Shown piece after piece: positions 45,699 to 56,560 of a stretch of 64,000 nt of DNA; within the stretch, counting starts at the first letter, position 1; each line of letters starts with the position of its first letter. The notes beneath the pieces were generated by a model. The model made no database searches. It had not been told where the DNA came from and saw nothing but the letters and a program-made list of their open reading frames with translations. The stretch comes from Fistulifera solaris. Lineage: Eukaryota; Bacillariophyta; Bacillariophyceae; Naviculales; Stauroneidaceae. Where the stretch lies: positions 682,001 through 746,000 of the forward strand of contig AP026164.1 of the NCBI GenBank assembly GCA_030295235.1, given 5' to 3'. The position numbers were made by a program, and so were the translations under genes.

Positions 45699-47759
45699 TT
45701 ATAATGCAGCCGTATCTGCACTGGGTAGTGAATCGGCATTTTCCGGAATCTTGCTGTCCGGGATAGCTTGTGTACATGTTTCGGTCGCATGCCTCCACCA
45801 CCGCTGTGAAGAGCGAATCTGCTTTCCGCCAAGTGCGTGTCCCATCCCTCTAAACAAGAAGCTTACCCTAGCAACGAAAACTGACATTTAAACAAGATGA
45901 GCGATATTCGTAAACGACTACAGGGCGGATTTGAACTTACTGGCAGAATCCGGAATATTTTTTAGGCTGTTTTCTTTCATGAGTGACTCAAAGTAATGCT
46001 GTGGCGTCGCGAAGCCCAATTCAGCGCCTTCCTGATCGCTGTCAAAGAAAATTTTCCCGTACTTCACCAGCATTTTATCATCGTCGTCTCGTTCCAACGA
46101 AAAACCAAGATCTCTCATGGCGGTAGCAATAATAGAATCATCGCATCCTTGGCCTATAGCTGCTACTATGCGCGACAATTTTATACGCTCTTCATCGGTC
46201 AGTCGCCTAGTTTGACCATAATCAATGAGACCTAGACGACCATCATCTAATCTCAAAACGTTTCCGAAATGGCAATCCCCATTGAATATCCCATCTTCGA
46301 AAATTTGCTTTCCATGGACGTCAACGAGAAGTTTCACGTATCGACGACATTTTTTAACCAGAAACTGCAGTCGAAGCTTGCTGAACCAACCCAGAGATTG
46401 TAAAATTTCCATGCTTCTTCCTTCCCCCGAGATCACTTCCTTCTTCCGCTCCGCCAAAAATTCAGTCGCCGTTCGCTGATCACCGAAAGCAGCATGGAGA
46501 TCTTCTTGGATAGCTGTTATTAGTTTGGGTCCATTTAGCATTTCCATAACTAAGACTTCTTTGCAGCAGAGGCTCGTCAACGGCTCCGGAACGCACACTC
46601 TGTCTCTGTAGGGTGAGTTCATCAGATTCTGTCGAACCTGCGTCAAGGAGGCTGCTTCATTATTGTAATCAAATTCAGTCATAACTCGTCTTTCCAGCTC
46701 GTCCAAGATGCCATGCCACTGAGGAAGTGCCATCCGGCAAAGCCACCGAAAGACCTGAAAATCGTGGGCAAACCTCGCTTCGGCACCTGGGTGCATCACT
46801 TTGATGGCAACTGTTCTGCCCCCAGCATAGTTATGATCGTTTTGAAGCTTTTCGAACCATTTCTTACTCAAAACAGCCTTGTGTACTTGACCTATACTAG
46901 CTGATCCAAGGGCTTTCGACTCGATGCTATCTAAAACATCGTCCATGTCAACGTCGAGCGATTCCTTTAACGATTTAGATATTATTTCTCTTACACTTTC
47001 GATGGGCCACTGCGGAATGCTATCCTGTAGTGTCTCAAATAAATCCGTGTATTGATGTGGCATCATGTCGGGTCTAGCAGAAAGAACCTGTCCTATCTTA
47101 GCATATAAACCACGAAGATGAAGAATCAGATCTAAAGCTGGCTGGGCGTAGCGATCGTGCAAGGCCGTATAGGTGCGTTCCCGTTCCTCTTTGGTAGATT
47201 GTCGCATTCGTTTTAAACGCCATTGAGTGTGCATATAATGTCCCACAATGGGACCCGCGTGCATCCAGAAGTATGTAGCTCGTTTCAAGGGTTCTGAAGA
47301 TCTTGCTTTTACAAATAAGGCTGCTGACAGGAAAAGCGCCGTCTGCGGCCCAGAAATGAATCGCTCATAATTTTTCCATTGTAGCGGAAGGCCCATGAAA
47401 GCACCCTTCCATTGATTTCTCTCTAATTTGGTCGGAATATCGCCGAGCTTGATTAGTGATTTCGGGTGGATTTCTTTCCAAAGAGCATCACATTTGGCCT
47501 TGACTTCCGACAGTAAAGAGTCCCTTGATTCCGTGACAACACTTTTTGTTTCCTGCTGTCGGATCACTACATTTTCGATGGCAGAAGAGCTGTTTGATTT
47601 TATTTCAGAACCGTTTGTCGAGGGTAAAGCTGCATCTCCGACTTTGATGATCGGGTTCTCCCACAACTTCAGCACGGTCGGATCCGCTACGAGCAAACTC
47701 CATCTTGAACTCAAAATAAGGAAATGTAACGTCCAACGGATCGCACACACCATTGCCAA
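45699..47759 (-). CDS. ABC1/ADCK (UbiB-like) atypical kinase, two exons
   Basis: Exons 47759-45941 and 45880-45699 (intron 60 nt, GTAAGT...GTCAG) give 666 residues with no frame break. UbiB-type kinases act in mitochondria on coenzyme Q synthesis and in plastids on prenyl-quinone and tocopherol metabolism. Seen: the KxGQ motif (LYAKIGQVLSARPDMMP), an Ala-rich P-loop equivalent (LGSASIGQVHKAVL), VAIKVMHPGAE with the catalytic Lys, EFDYNNEAAS, GDCHFGNVL and LIDYGQTRRL, and a C-terminal VARVSFLFRGMGHAL. The N-terminus starts with a hydrophobic stretch (~8-25), which could be a signal or organelle leader; location is undecided. Confidence 0.9.
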
Positions 47760-48458
47760 TTGAATGAAGAAGAAGGAAAGAAGATTGTCGAGGTGATGAA
47801 GGAGAGTTCACAGTTGCCAGCTCCCTCACATTTCCTCTACCAGTTAAGCAACAAACACAAGAAAACAGAAAACCAAACAAAAACGAAAGCAAAAAAGTTG
47901 ACACTGCACTCTGGTACGGTACTTGTACTGTACCCAGTACCGATACCGGCACGGCACCGTCGCCCGCAGTAGCGGAGAGACGACAGACGAAAGTATCGCA
48001 CATAAACTACTACTGTACGTAAAGGATCATTTCCTACACTACTACGTACTTTCTACGAAGTCTGTCGTAGCGTCGTAGCTCGCTGCGTACTCTCACCTCT
48101 ATTGTTTGCATTGGCCCCGCAAAAAAGGCAGCCACATAATGCAGATCGCGAACAAGCAAAGAAGACGTACTTTATTTAATAAACGAGCTAAATGATTCAA
48201 TAATGTTGCAGTGTCACAATGCGAAAATACTTCGTTGCTGAATTCATGCATAATAGCAATGATGGTATTGCATTTAGCCGAAATGGAATAAATAAGCGCG
48301 TGCCGACCCCTATTCCGCAAACCCGCGAACTGGTTTCACTTTTGTTTCCAATCGGCCACAATTTAGTGCTTTCACGATCATTTGCTTGCAACTTGCAACA
48401 TTTTCTCGACGTGAAATCAAAGGTTACATTACAGAACAAGGTTATTATAATATTTATC
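47760..48458. other. Divergent intergenic region
   Basis: Promoters of the kinase (minus) and secreted-protein copy B (plus). Contains GTACTTGTACTGTACCCAG plus further TACCG words (47920-47950) and a CTACGTAC-rich stretch (~48025-48090). The frame runs open upstream of 48459 without protein-like content. Confidence 0.45.
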
Positions 48459-51101
48459 ATGAAGTTCTCTGCTCTGTGCAAACTGGCAGTTCTGTCGGCG
48501 TCCTTTTCGATTGGTCATGCCGCGAAGACAGCTGAGTACCTATCAGGCAAAACCAACAGTTTGGCAGAGGAAGACGGTATGTTTTGGGGACGCTTTCTTC
48601 AATCCGAAGGAAGTATGAGCGTTCCCCGAGATGAGGCCTGTGATATTGAGCTTGAACAGACTTGCGTCTTGCAAGGGACGGACCAGCCTTGTGTTGACAT
48701 TCAAGGAGAGGAACGACTTCAATGCAGCTGCGATGATTGCGCACGAGAGCTCCGTTTTCGCTACACAGCTACTCCATGCAACGGATCTCCTGCTTGCATT
48801 GATTTCGGCGCGCTTCCGCCATCTTCTGCGCGCATTAGTGTCACGGCAGGGGGGACAACGTATTTCAATGCGGACGTCAGCGCAAACACAGACTTTGTCA
48901 TCACCAACGCAAATAGCTGCTTGCCCGACACATTGGCAGTTTTCGTGACTGATCCTAGTACCAACACAGCGAGTCAAGCGGTTACAATCACAACAAATTG
49001 CAACGCCAATGGTATCACGTTGCTTGAGGCATTCGGAGCTGTGGTATTCTCAGGTTACTCATGCTCCCCCAGCGACGTTCATAACTGTTTCGTGAACGGA
49101 GAATGGGACTTCTGTGCTAACAATATAGGAACAATCGATCTAACTATGACAAAGCTGGAAGTCAACGTCAATGGGGCTGTCATCGATCTCATTAGCGGCG
49201 TTGGAGAGGAAGACCTTGAGCTCCAGCCTGGCGAGGAATACTGCGCTGATACGACGACTGAATTTTTGCTTTGCGTAAGCGGTGTGTACGAGGTTTCGGC
49301 AGTTGTGGAAGCTGACGATACCTCTGGCATTGGATGCGAGAGCGAGCTCAATGTTTCTCTCCCTATTTTAGTCGGACCTCCTGTCCCAGTGCCTGTGCCC
49401 GTCCCGGTACCTGTCCCTCTCCCCGCCCCAGTTCCCGTCCCACAGCCTACACCTATACCTGACAGAACACCTGCACCTACCACGGAGTGCAATCTTTTCG
49501 TTGCGGCAGAATGCACCATTCAGTCTGGTCAGTTCGAAGGTTTCTTGTGCGAGTCTCCGGGTATCGGAATCGAGCCGTGCCTCCAACGTCCTACTGGTGC
49601 CACCATGCTCTACAACGGTGGAGACTGCAGTCAGAGTGATAACCGCCAGTTCCTCAAGTTCACTTGTGAGGACTTCGGCGACGGTCCTCCTACGGAAATC
49701 GGAACAGAGTCTTGGATCGTCGTCACTGATTTGACAGGCCAGATCGTGTACCACGAAGATTTCGTCGCTGTCGGAGATAACTACTTCCTCCGCACCCCTC
49801 CAGACCAAGAGCGCTTTGTGCCTGATCAGATCATCAACATCTACAGCTCGTCGGATGCCACCGAAGCTACCTTGCTTCAAACCATGCAGTACCACAGTTC
49901 CTGTTCCAGTAATCTCGAGTTGAAGAACCGCTTCGGAGCCAGTCAACTCGTGGAATTCGTCAATGACCTCCAAGGTAACGTGACGTGCTTTAACGATGCC
50001 AACTTTGGGTTTGACATCGTTGTTCCAGTTGGAATTGAAGGCGATGCTGCTGAAATTATTGCACTCACCGCCAATACCAACTTTGCTGGTTTCCTTGATT
50101 TGAGTGACCAAGTTGCTGGCCAGATCGTCGAACCGGGTGGCTCTATTTCTGCTAACATCGTGACCACCTTCGACTTGACGACTCGTCAAAGATACACCTT
50201 GTTGATTCAAGTAGTTGCGTCTGCCATTCCCTCTGGTACTGTTTGCACAGGTACCAACTTTACCGAGTTCTTGGCCGGCAACCCACCTCCCATCGATAGC
50301 ACAACGACAGCACCTACTCGTGGTCCGACTGTATCTCCTGCACCGACCCCAGACCCACAAACTACAGCATGCAGTGTGGAAGGAGAGTTGGTTTGCCAGA
50401 CCCTTGATGAAACCGACCGCGTTTTCAGCTTTTGCGATGACATTGGCAATCCTGTCGACAGTGTCTGTGGCGAAGATCTTGAGGCAACTGCCCTTGGATT
50501 CCGCTATAACGGAGGAGCTACTTACCCCGAGTCTGCTTGGATCACTCTTGCTGGTGGTCGTACTGGAACAATCATTAGTCAGCGAATCAACGTTGGTGAC
50601 CGGATTTATGCAGAGGGTGACTTCCGAGGCGAAGCCTTCGTTATTGTGAGCGCATTGAACGCTGGAGGTACTGGCCCCGGAGATCGAATCGAGCAGTTTG
50701 AGTTTGACACTAATTGTAGGGTGGGCGAAGAGGTTCTACGTTTGACGGACATCTACGGATCTCTTGAGCTCACCGACTACCGCAATGCCCTTGGTCGAAG
50801 ATCCAGCGTCAGCAACGTTAGAATGCAGTACTTCGTCCGAAACTTGGAGGGCTTCCCAATGATCGCCGAAGATGCCTTTGTTGACAGCGATTTCCAGATT
50901 CTTGTTTCCGACTACATCCCGGACCCGACCGAGATCGAAATTGGCCCAAGACAGCGTGTTATCGTGCACGAGGAGACTCGGGAAATTGACTTCGGTGCTA
51001 AGTTTGCCAACAATGCCAATTTGAGTTTCGCTATGAATGTGACGGGACGCGGCGAGCTCAGCTCGATACCTTGTTTTGACGAGTCCGATTACACCTTTTA
51101 A
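48459..51101 (+). CDS. Secreted multi-module Cys/Pro-Val protein (copy B, intact)
   Basis: 880 residues with no frame break. Signal peptide (MKFSALCKLAVLSASFSIG), FWGRFLQSEGS as in copy A, then three module pairs: ~89-200 (LRFRYTATPCNG to VVFSGYSC), ~370-500 (GATMLYNGG to ASQLVEF) and ~675-780 (ALGFRYNGG to GSLELTDY), each followed by a beta-rich partner. A short Pro-Val tract (~305-330) and a TTTAPTRGPTVSPAPTP linker separate the pairs. No catalytic motif; a surface or wall protein is likely. The ATG at 48459 is chosen because it starts the signal peptide. Copy A (28572-30748, opposite strand) is about 90% identical over the last two pairs. Confidence 0.8.
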   Translation: MKFSALCKLAVLSASFSIGHAAKTAEYLSGKTNSLAEEDGMFWGRFLQSEGSMSVPRDEACDIELEQTCVLQGTDQPCVDIQGEERLQCSCDDCARELRFRYTATPCNGSPACIDFGALPPSSARISVTAGGTTYFNADVSANTDFVITNANSCLPDTLAVFVTDPSTNTASQAVTITTNCNANGITLLEAFGAVVFSGYSCSPSDVHNCFVNGEWDFCANNIGTIDLTMTKLEVNVNGAVIDLISGVGEEDLELQPGEEYCADTTTEFLLCVSGVYEVSAVVEADDTSGIGCESELNVSLPILVGPPVPVPVPVPVPVPLPAPVPVPQPTPIPDRTPAPTTECNLFVAAECTIQSGQFEGFLCESPGIGIEPCLQRPTGATMLYNGGDCSQSDNRQFLKFTCEDFGDGPPTEIGTESWIVVTDLTGQIVYHEDFVAVGDNYFLRTPPDQERFVPDQIINIYSSSDATEATLLQTMQYHSSCSSNLELKNRFGASQLVEFVNDLQGNVTCFNDANFGFDIVVPVGIEGDAAEIIALTANTNFAGFLDLSDQVAGQIVEPGGSISANIVTTFDLTTRQRYTLLIQVVASAIPSGTVCTGTNFTEFLAGNPPPIDSTTTAPTRGPTVSPAPTPDPQTTACSVEGELVCQTLDETDRVFSFCDDIGNPVDSVCGEDLEATALGFRYNGGATYPESAWITLAGGRTGTIISQRINVGDRIYAEGDFRGEAFVIVSALNAGGTGPGDRIEQFEFDTNCRVGEEVLRLTDIYGSLELTDYRNALGRRSSVSNVRMQYFVRNLEGFPMIAEDAFVDSDFQILVSDYIPDPTEIEIGPRQRVIVHEETREIDFGAKFANNANLSFAMNVTGRGELSSIPCFDESDYTF

Positions 51102-51351
51102 CTGTTATGATTTCCAAGGGGGAGAAAAAGTCGGCATGCGACCATCTTTCAGGCGCGGCTGGGTTACAATTCTCCCATAAAGTAAATTGTCTAAAAAACA
51201 CTTTTTTTGGAATTTTTCCGTCTCTAGTAGACTTTGCAGTAAAAGAAGGACGCCCTTTGCTCGTGCGTTAGATTCAGCTTTCGCTTGGAAAATGTTCCTT
51301 TGATTATTTTCATTGTATCTTTAACACTCATCTACTTCAACGCCGGACTAT

Positions 51352-52866
51352 TTATAGTTCATCTTTGAAGTACATGTCATTGATTTGGTCTTCTTCAGGA
51401 TCATCGTCGACATCACCATCGTCTTCATCATCTCCAAACACAGGCTTGACAGTATCGCTTTCAGCGCCGTTGACAGGCTCCACGTCGTCCATTATTTCCG
51501 AAAGAGGAATGTCTTCGTATGTTTCTGAGGGTGCATCCTTCCCATCCCACGGTTCAGTATCCATTACTGGAAACATGTAGGGTAAGACTTGATTGGATGT
51601 GGCTCCGCTTGCAACGGAGTGCAGATAAGTAGAAATCCCTTTATCACTAAATGAACCCTTAAACACCGAAAAAGCGGTACGATCCAGCGTAAAGGTAACG
51701 AGAGCAGGAAATCCAAAGTCGAGTTTCATGGCATCTTCCATATTTGGCTGAGCACCCGCTTCAACCCATAAAAAGGAGTACGTACTCCCCCGAAAAATGG
51801 TTTGCATCCTTGTTAGGAGCTCGATGTACTTGAGCCTACCGTGTGCACCGCTATCTGAAATGTGTGGTACAACACCGATGACGCAAACGTGATTGTAACC
51901 TCGACAATTCCTTTCGAGCGACTGCATTCCAAGGACTTGTTCCACCTGTTTCTTTTTCCCTGTCTTATTGATCTCTTTCAAAACGACAGCGGCTATTTCA
52001 TTACCCACACGGTCTCCGGTATACTTATAAGCATTTTCGTGTGACTTTTCACCGCCTGGGAAAATCATGATAGTTGGAGTACTCTGAATGTTGTAGGTTG
52101 TGACCAGATCGGGCGCTAGCTCCAGATTGACCCAGACGGCTTTTGCGGACTCGCCTACTAAACGAGATCCTGTTTCCTCAAATTGTCTCTTTAGCTTTCG
52201 ACTGAATTTGCAGTTGGGTCGGACGAACGCCACGACGACGACATCCTCGCTCTTCATTACGATATCGTCGTAGTTTGAAGCATCGGCTTCAATGTTCGTG
52301 CTACTGAATTTGGGTTTCGTATTGGATTCGTAAAGTTTCTTGCGTCCTTTCCGAGAGAAACTGTCGTGTATTTTTCGCTCGTCTCCCGTCCCCAACACAT
52401 TTTCGGAGCGACGGGTGATGGTCGTACTAGCTGCGAGCAGCATTTCTTCTAGAATCTTTTCCGGATCTCGTGCGTAGGGCTTGTCTTTGTCGTCTGCCAG
52501 AATAATATAGGACGGAAGGGTATCGAGGCCATAAGTAGCAGCAAACTGATTCCCTTGCGGCGTGGTGGCTTCCATGACCGCGATTTTGAAGATTCCTTTG
52601 ACAACTCGAGCGAGATCTTTCCACGTTGGCGCGAGCATGTCACAGGCACGACAGTCTTTTTCTCGGTACAATTGAATCGCCCATATTTCATCTCCTCCTA
52701 AAACTTGTTTCTTAAAGTCGTCGTACGAATCAAATTTTACGACATCTGTATCATTTTTGTAGGACGTCAAAGCATCTGTCGTTCGAAGGCTGAGAAAGAT
52801 CGTCAGAAGGGATAAAACCAACTTGACACCAAGAAAAGTATTTCGTCCAGTGTCGTCGATTGCCAT
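51352..52866 (-). CDS. ER protein disulfide isomerase (PDIA6/P5-like) with KDEL signal
   Basis: 504 residues ending FKDEL, a perfect ER-retention signal, after an N-terminal hydrophobic signal (FLGVKLVLSLLTIFLSL). Two thioredoxin domains: the first has a CxxC site (DCRACDMLAP, ~residue 72), while the second reads NCKFSRKLKRQF, with Ser in place of the second Cys. A third domain contains HVCVIGVVPHISDSGAHGR, like the b domain of PDIA6/P5, then a very acidic tail. It probably forms or isomerises disulfides at site one and reduces or holds substrates at site two (inference). The acidic tail could bind calcium, as in other PDIs. Confidence 0.9.
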   Translation of the reverse strand: MAIDDTGRNTFLGVKLVLSLLTIFLSLRTTDALTSYKNDTDVVKFDSYDDFKKQVLGGDEIWAIQLYREKDCRACDMLAPTWKDLARVVKGIFKIAVMEATTPQGNQFAATYGLDTLPSYIILADDKDKPYARDPEKILEEMLLAASTTITRRSENVLGTGDERKIHDSFSRKGRKKLYESNTKPKFSSTNIEADASNYDDIVMKSEDVVVVAFVRPNCKFSRKLKRQFEETGSRLVGESAKAVWVNLELAPDLVTTYNIQSTPTIMIFPGGEKSHENAYKYTGDRVGNEIAAVVLKEINKTGKKKQVEQVLGMQSLERNCRGYNHVCVIGVVPHISDSGAHGRLKYIELLTRMQTIFRGSTYSFLWVEAGAQPNMEDAMKLDFGFPALVTFTLDRTAFSVFKGSFSDKGISTYLHSVASGATSNQVLPYMFPVMDTEPWDGKDAPSETYEDIPLSEIMDDVEPVNGAESDTVKPVFGDDEDDGDVDDDPEEDQINDMYFKDEL

Positions 52867-53448
52867 GCTGTGATCGGATCAAAGTTTTTCTACCTATTAC
52901 AACGAGAAGCTGGTGATCTTTAACTATCAAATGCGAAAGATACGAACAAGGGAGAGTGATACCGTACTTGTACCTGAACGTTCCGGGCTCCACGCGGTCA
53001 TCGGAAAAGGAAAAGTTCAATGGCAAAGAAAGGAAACTGGCATGGATCCAGGATATCGTGACGCATGACTGTTGACTGCACTGACCCCGAAGGAGTGCCA
53101 AAAAAATAATGGTGAGGCGGTACTTGGTGCCAGTACTTTACCGGTCAACGTTAAGTTTGCTAAATTTTCCTTATGTACGATACAAGGCATAAGCTAAGCG
53201 TGGCTCAGTTGGACAATAATTCTTAATGTACTGTCTAATGGACAAGATATCCGTTGCTAATTCAACGGTACTCAAATCGTATTGTTGAAACTTGTATTTT
53301 TGGCATTTAGAGAGTATTGCACATGCAAAATCCGAATACGGCGAAGCTTCGGCTTTTTTTGAGAATGACGAATGACGACCAATGGAATGAATACACGATT
53401 GATCTATTTCATTTTGGTTTATTTATTTGATAAAAGCCATCGAGAACC
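52867..53448. other. Divergent intergenic region
   Basis: Promoters of the PDI (minus) and the copper monooxygenase (plus). Carries TACCGTACTTGTACCTG (52961) and GGTACTTGGTGCCAGTAC (53118). No gene seen. Confidence 0.45.
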
Positions 53449-55164
53449 ATGGTGTTCCGACAAGGTACTTTGCTGGGGCTAGTCCAGTTGGTCCTCTTCG
53501 CAGCCGCCGATACGTCGGCGTTCTTTGGAGGAGCCGATCATCAGGACTATCTGGATTGGGTGAATGAAGTTGGTTCGTCCAAGTACACTGGGTCATCCTT
53601 TTACCCATGGACACAGATAACACGCAAGGTCTCGCGGTGCATTGGAGTCTCGAGGAAGAATACATTCATTTGGCAATCGCCGTTCGGGCTACGGGATGGG
53701 TAGGCTTTGGTCTTTCCGAGAATGGTGGGATGGAAGGTGCGGATATGATGATCTTCGAGACGGCCAATCCAGACAAACTCATGGATGCTCACGTCAAAGA
53801 CGAGCGCGTTCCCGTACCCGACAAATGTCACAACTGGCATTTGGAGGAAGCGCATTTTGCGGAGGATTCTGGATTTATCATTGTGGAATTTCATCGTCTG
53901 TTGGATACGGGGGATACACAAGATCACCGTATTGTTAATGATGGACTCTTGGAACTCCCTGCTTCGCTCATTGTGGCAGCCTGGGGTGATTCCCCAACAC
54001 ATGCTTATCACGGGGAACAAAGGGCACGAGGAACGATTCGATTTTACAACAATGAGATTGATGGAGAAGAAGCCTTCGCCAACATCATGAAGCAGGAATC
54101 CATCGGCTTTTTTTGAAATGAAAGGCGAGAATCATCCCATTCCGAATGTTGATACTGAATATTTTGATTATTGCTACTCGTGGGAGGATCTCTTGGCTCA
54201 GGGTGTTCCCGCCGAAAAGTTTTCTGTCGTCGGCTTTGAACCAATTCTCGATGCCATTGAACATCTTCACCATTTCACTCTCTTCGGCTCCTACGAGCCC
54301 ATGAATGGAGAGCCATGTTCAGCTTTTGCCGATCACTTGGACCTTATATACGGATGGGCCAAAGGAGAAGATCCGGCCGCTCTTCCACTCGATGTAGGAC
54401 TTTACATTGGACCTGGTACCTATCAAAGTTTCCGTTTGGAAATTCACTACGACAATCCTCAGCTGAAAGAGGGTGTCTTGGATAGCAGCGGTGTCAGATT
54501 TTATTACAGCGAAAAAATGCGCCCGGTCGAACTTGGATTGCTTCGTCTCGGTGATCCGATCATTTCCTTGGAAGGCCAGCCCGTCGGCGACGGCTTGACC
54601 CAGCACATTTTCGACTGCCCTTCAACTTGTACCGAGACCATGCTAAAACAAGAAGTCACGGTTCTTCGTGAATATTTGCACATGCACTATGCAGGAGCTA
54701 CGATGCAGAATGAACTCATACGTGACGGTGAAGTCATTCACACGGGCACCGTTGACTACTTCCGGTTCGACCAGCAGGGTAACCAACTTGTGAAGCAAAT
54801 GCCGTACACCGTCCAAAAGGGAGACTCGTACAGAACCATTTGCAACTACGACGACAAAGGACGAAACGCTACGTTTGGATTTTCGTCTCAAGAGGAGATG
54901 TGCATCGTGTTTATCATGTATTATCCTAAGCAAATCCTCTTCGACTTCCTCCCCTGGGTATGCGCTGTGGACGTCGGCTTTGCCTCCTGTGAGACAACCC
55001 ATGAAAGCAAGCAGATCGAGGCTCTACCACGTCGCTTCGGAAGAGAGCTGGAAGAGTGCCCCGAAGACAAACCGTTAACGGTGACCACCTCGGGATCTCC
55101 TTCCTTGGCTGGTTTGACAACCGTCGTGGCAAGCGTTGCCGTGGTCGTAACCCTTCTCCTGTAA
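53449..55164 (+). CDS. DOMON + copper type II monooxygenase-like protein (DBH/MOXD1 family), two frame breaks
   Basis: Signal peptide (GLVQLVLFAAADTSA), a DOMON domain (GLAVHWSLEEEYIHLAIA, GWVGFGLSENGGMEGADM), then the two copper monooxygenase halves: HLHHFTLFG with the first His cluster, SFRLEIHYDNP, the LHMHYAG His-x-His pair, a Met-containing segment, and a hydrophobic C-terminus (LTTVVASVAVVVTLLL) that could be a TM or GPI signal. Family members hydroxylate with copper and ascorbate; the substrate here is unknown. It reads through if C3 at 53604-53606 is C4 and T7 at 54108-54114 is T6, giving 571 residues. Domain order and size match MOXD1/DBH. Confidence 0.85.
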
Positions 55165-55612
55165 AAAATGAAACAACGTAAAATAAGTAGCACAAGTTAA
55201 TATAAACAAACGTATTGTCGGTAGGTATTTGTCTGTATGTCGAAATCGTCTATAAGGTTCGAGAAGTAATTTTGATTTCTTGTAGTAAGATGAGAAAGAA
55301 GAGGCCCGCGTGTTGCTAGGTGCGGGTCGGCGGATTGTTACAAATTGTTGTGTTTGACGAGATTATCGGGTTATCAGTTTCAGTGATAAAATGCAACGAC
55401 GCATAGCACACCAAACTAAGCCATTTGTACAACTTTAGAATCGAACATGACAATTGACGCTATTTAGTTATGAACTTGGAGTGAAAGAACAAAACGGAAA
55501 ACGAAGAAATGTTGTCGGCCAAATCGTCCCTTTGCAGGTCCGACTTGACGTCATTACAACCAGTCGACTCCGTTGCGAGGCAGTTTCACTCAATGAAAAT
55601 TGCGCCATCATC
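55165..55612. other. Convergent intergenic region; 3' UTR of the selenoprotein gene
   Basis: Should contain the SECIS element of the minus-strand gene. A minus-strand ATGA at 55554-55551, with AGTCGG/CCGAC arms (55545-55540 and 55518-55514) and an internal AAA, is a weak candidate; the distal GA of the SECIS core does not line up. Confidence 0.25.
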
Positions 55613-56560
55613 TTATTGTAGACTCGCAGTAGAGCCATTCATGGCCTTGACTGCTGTATCGATAACTTCGATCATGTTTGCGTGTGACGCAGTTGAAGGG
55701 TCGTAATGCGCAAACAGAGTTTTGGGTCCCTTGAAAACGAATGTTCCTCCTTGTATGAAAGCTTGATCTTGCTTCGGAGGTATGAAAAACGCTGCGAAAT
55801 ATCACAAATAAAACGGAGTTTGCCCGTTGATTATTATTTTGCAGCAAGAAGCCAATCCAAAAAACGCAACGGACTTACCTTTATTCCATTTCGATAAAAC
55901 TTGGCCAAGTTCTTTCATGCCGCTTGGTTTGGTAAACCTGTCGACGAAAGCAAAAGGTGTTTCGATGTTGAAGAACGTTCGATCGACACCACGACGAAGG
56001 CGAATAGCATCATAGAGAACATTTTCTGGATCAACAAACAGCAGATTTTCTGCGTCTGGAATCTCCAAGTGCTCCGCAAGAATCTTGCCTTTTTCTGGCG
56101 TGCCGATCGAGACGAATACCAAGCCGACACCTTTCTGGTCGAGTTCATGCTTCCTCTTACTCCATTGCAGCATGGACTCTTGACACAAGGGTCACCCCAG
56201 CGAACGAAAAAATACCACAATCGAAGTTTCTTTCCGTGGACGATCCGGTTCTCCTAGAATGTCATCAATCGTCACGCTCTGTCCTTGAATGTTGTATATG
56301 TTCTCGTTACGAAGAGACTGCCTAATGTCGAAATCAAGCTTCATTTCTTCCGGAGGATCCCCTGAATATCGTACGGAGTCGCCACAGCCACAATCCTCTT
56401 TTGCCAAAGCCATCGACACAAGCTGATGTTTCGGTGGTGTGCAGGATGTACTTTTCGGGGCGTAGGAAATCACTGAGAAAGAGTCCACGAGTTTGAGGCT
56501 CGCAAGCGCACAAAGCAGCGGCGCCAGTACGCGAAGTCTTGGCAGTCTCATTTGACGCAT
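55613..56560 (-). CDS. Peroxiredoxin-like selenoprotein (AhpC/TSA, PRXL2/SelU-like), in-frame TGA read as Sec
   Basis: Exons 56560-55879 and 55791-55613 (intron 87 nt, GTAAGT...TCGCAG), 286 residues counting one Sec. The frame is interrupted only by TGA at 56194-56192, inside FFRSLG-U-PLCQESMLQW. The frame is identical on both sides, and the codon occupies the first position of the redox CxxC of PRXL2-type thioredoxin folds, giving U-P-L-C. Downstream family motifs are intact: GLVFVSIGTPEKG, LFVDPENVLYDA, and, after the intron, FIQGGTFVFKGPKTLFAHY. The leader ends KLVDS-FSVISYAP, an ASAF-like site, so plastid or secretory targeting is likely. A pseudogene or a TGT-to-TGA read error are the alternatives. 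Confidence 0.8.
56192..56194 (-). other. Probable selenocysteine codon (TGA)
   Basis: In-frame TGA with Leu-Gly before and Pro-Leu-Cys after, at the resolving/peroxidatic Cys position of the family. Confidence 0.75.

Noticed and set aside
55514-55554. SECIS element for the selenoprotein gene
   Set aside because: ATGA, an internal AAA and a short stem are present, but the distal GA pairing of the SECIS core does not line up; left as a weak candidate only.
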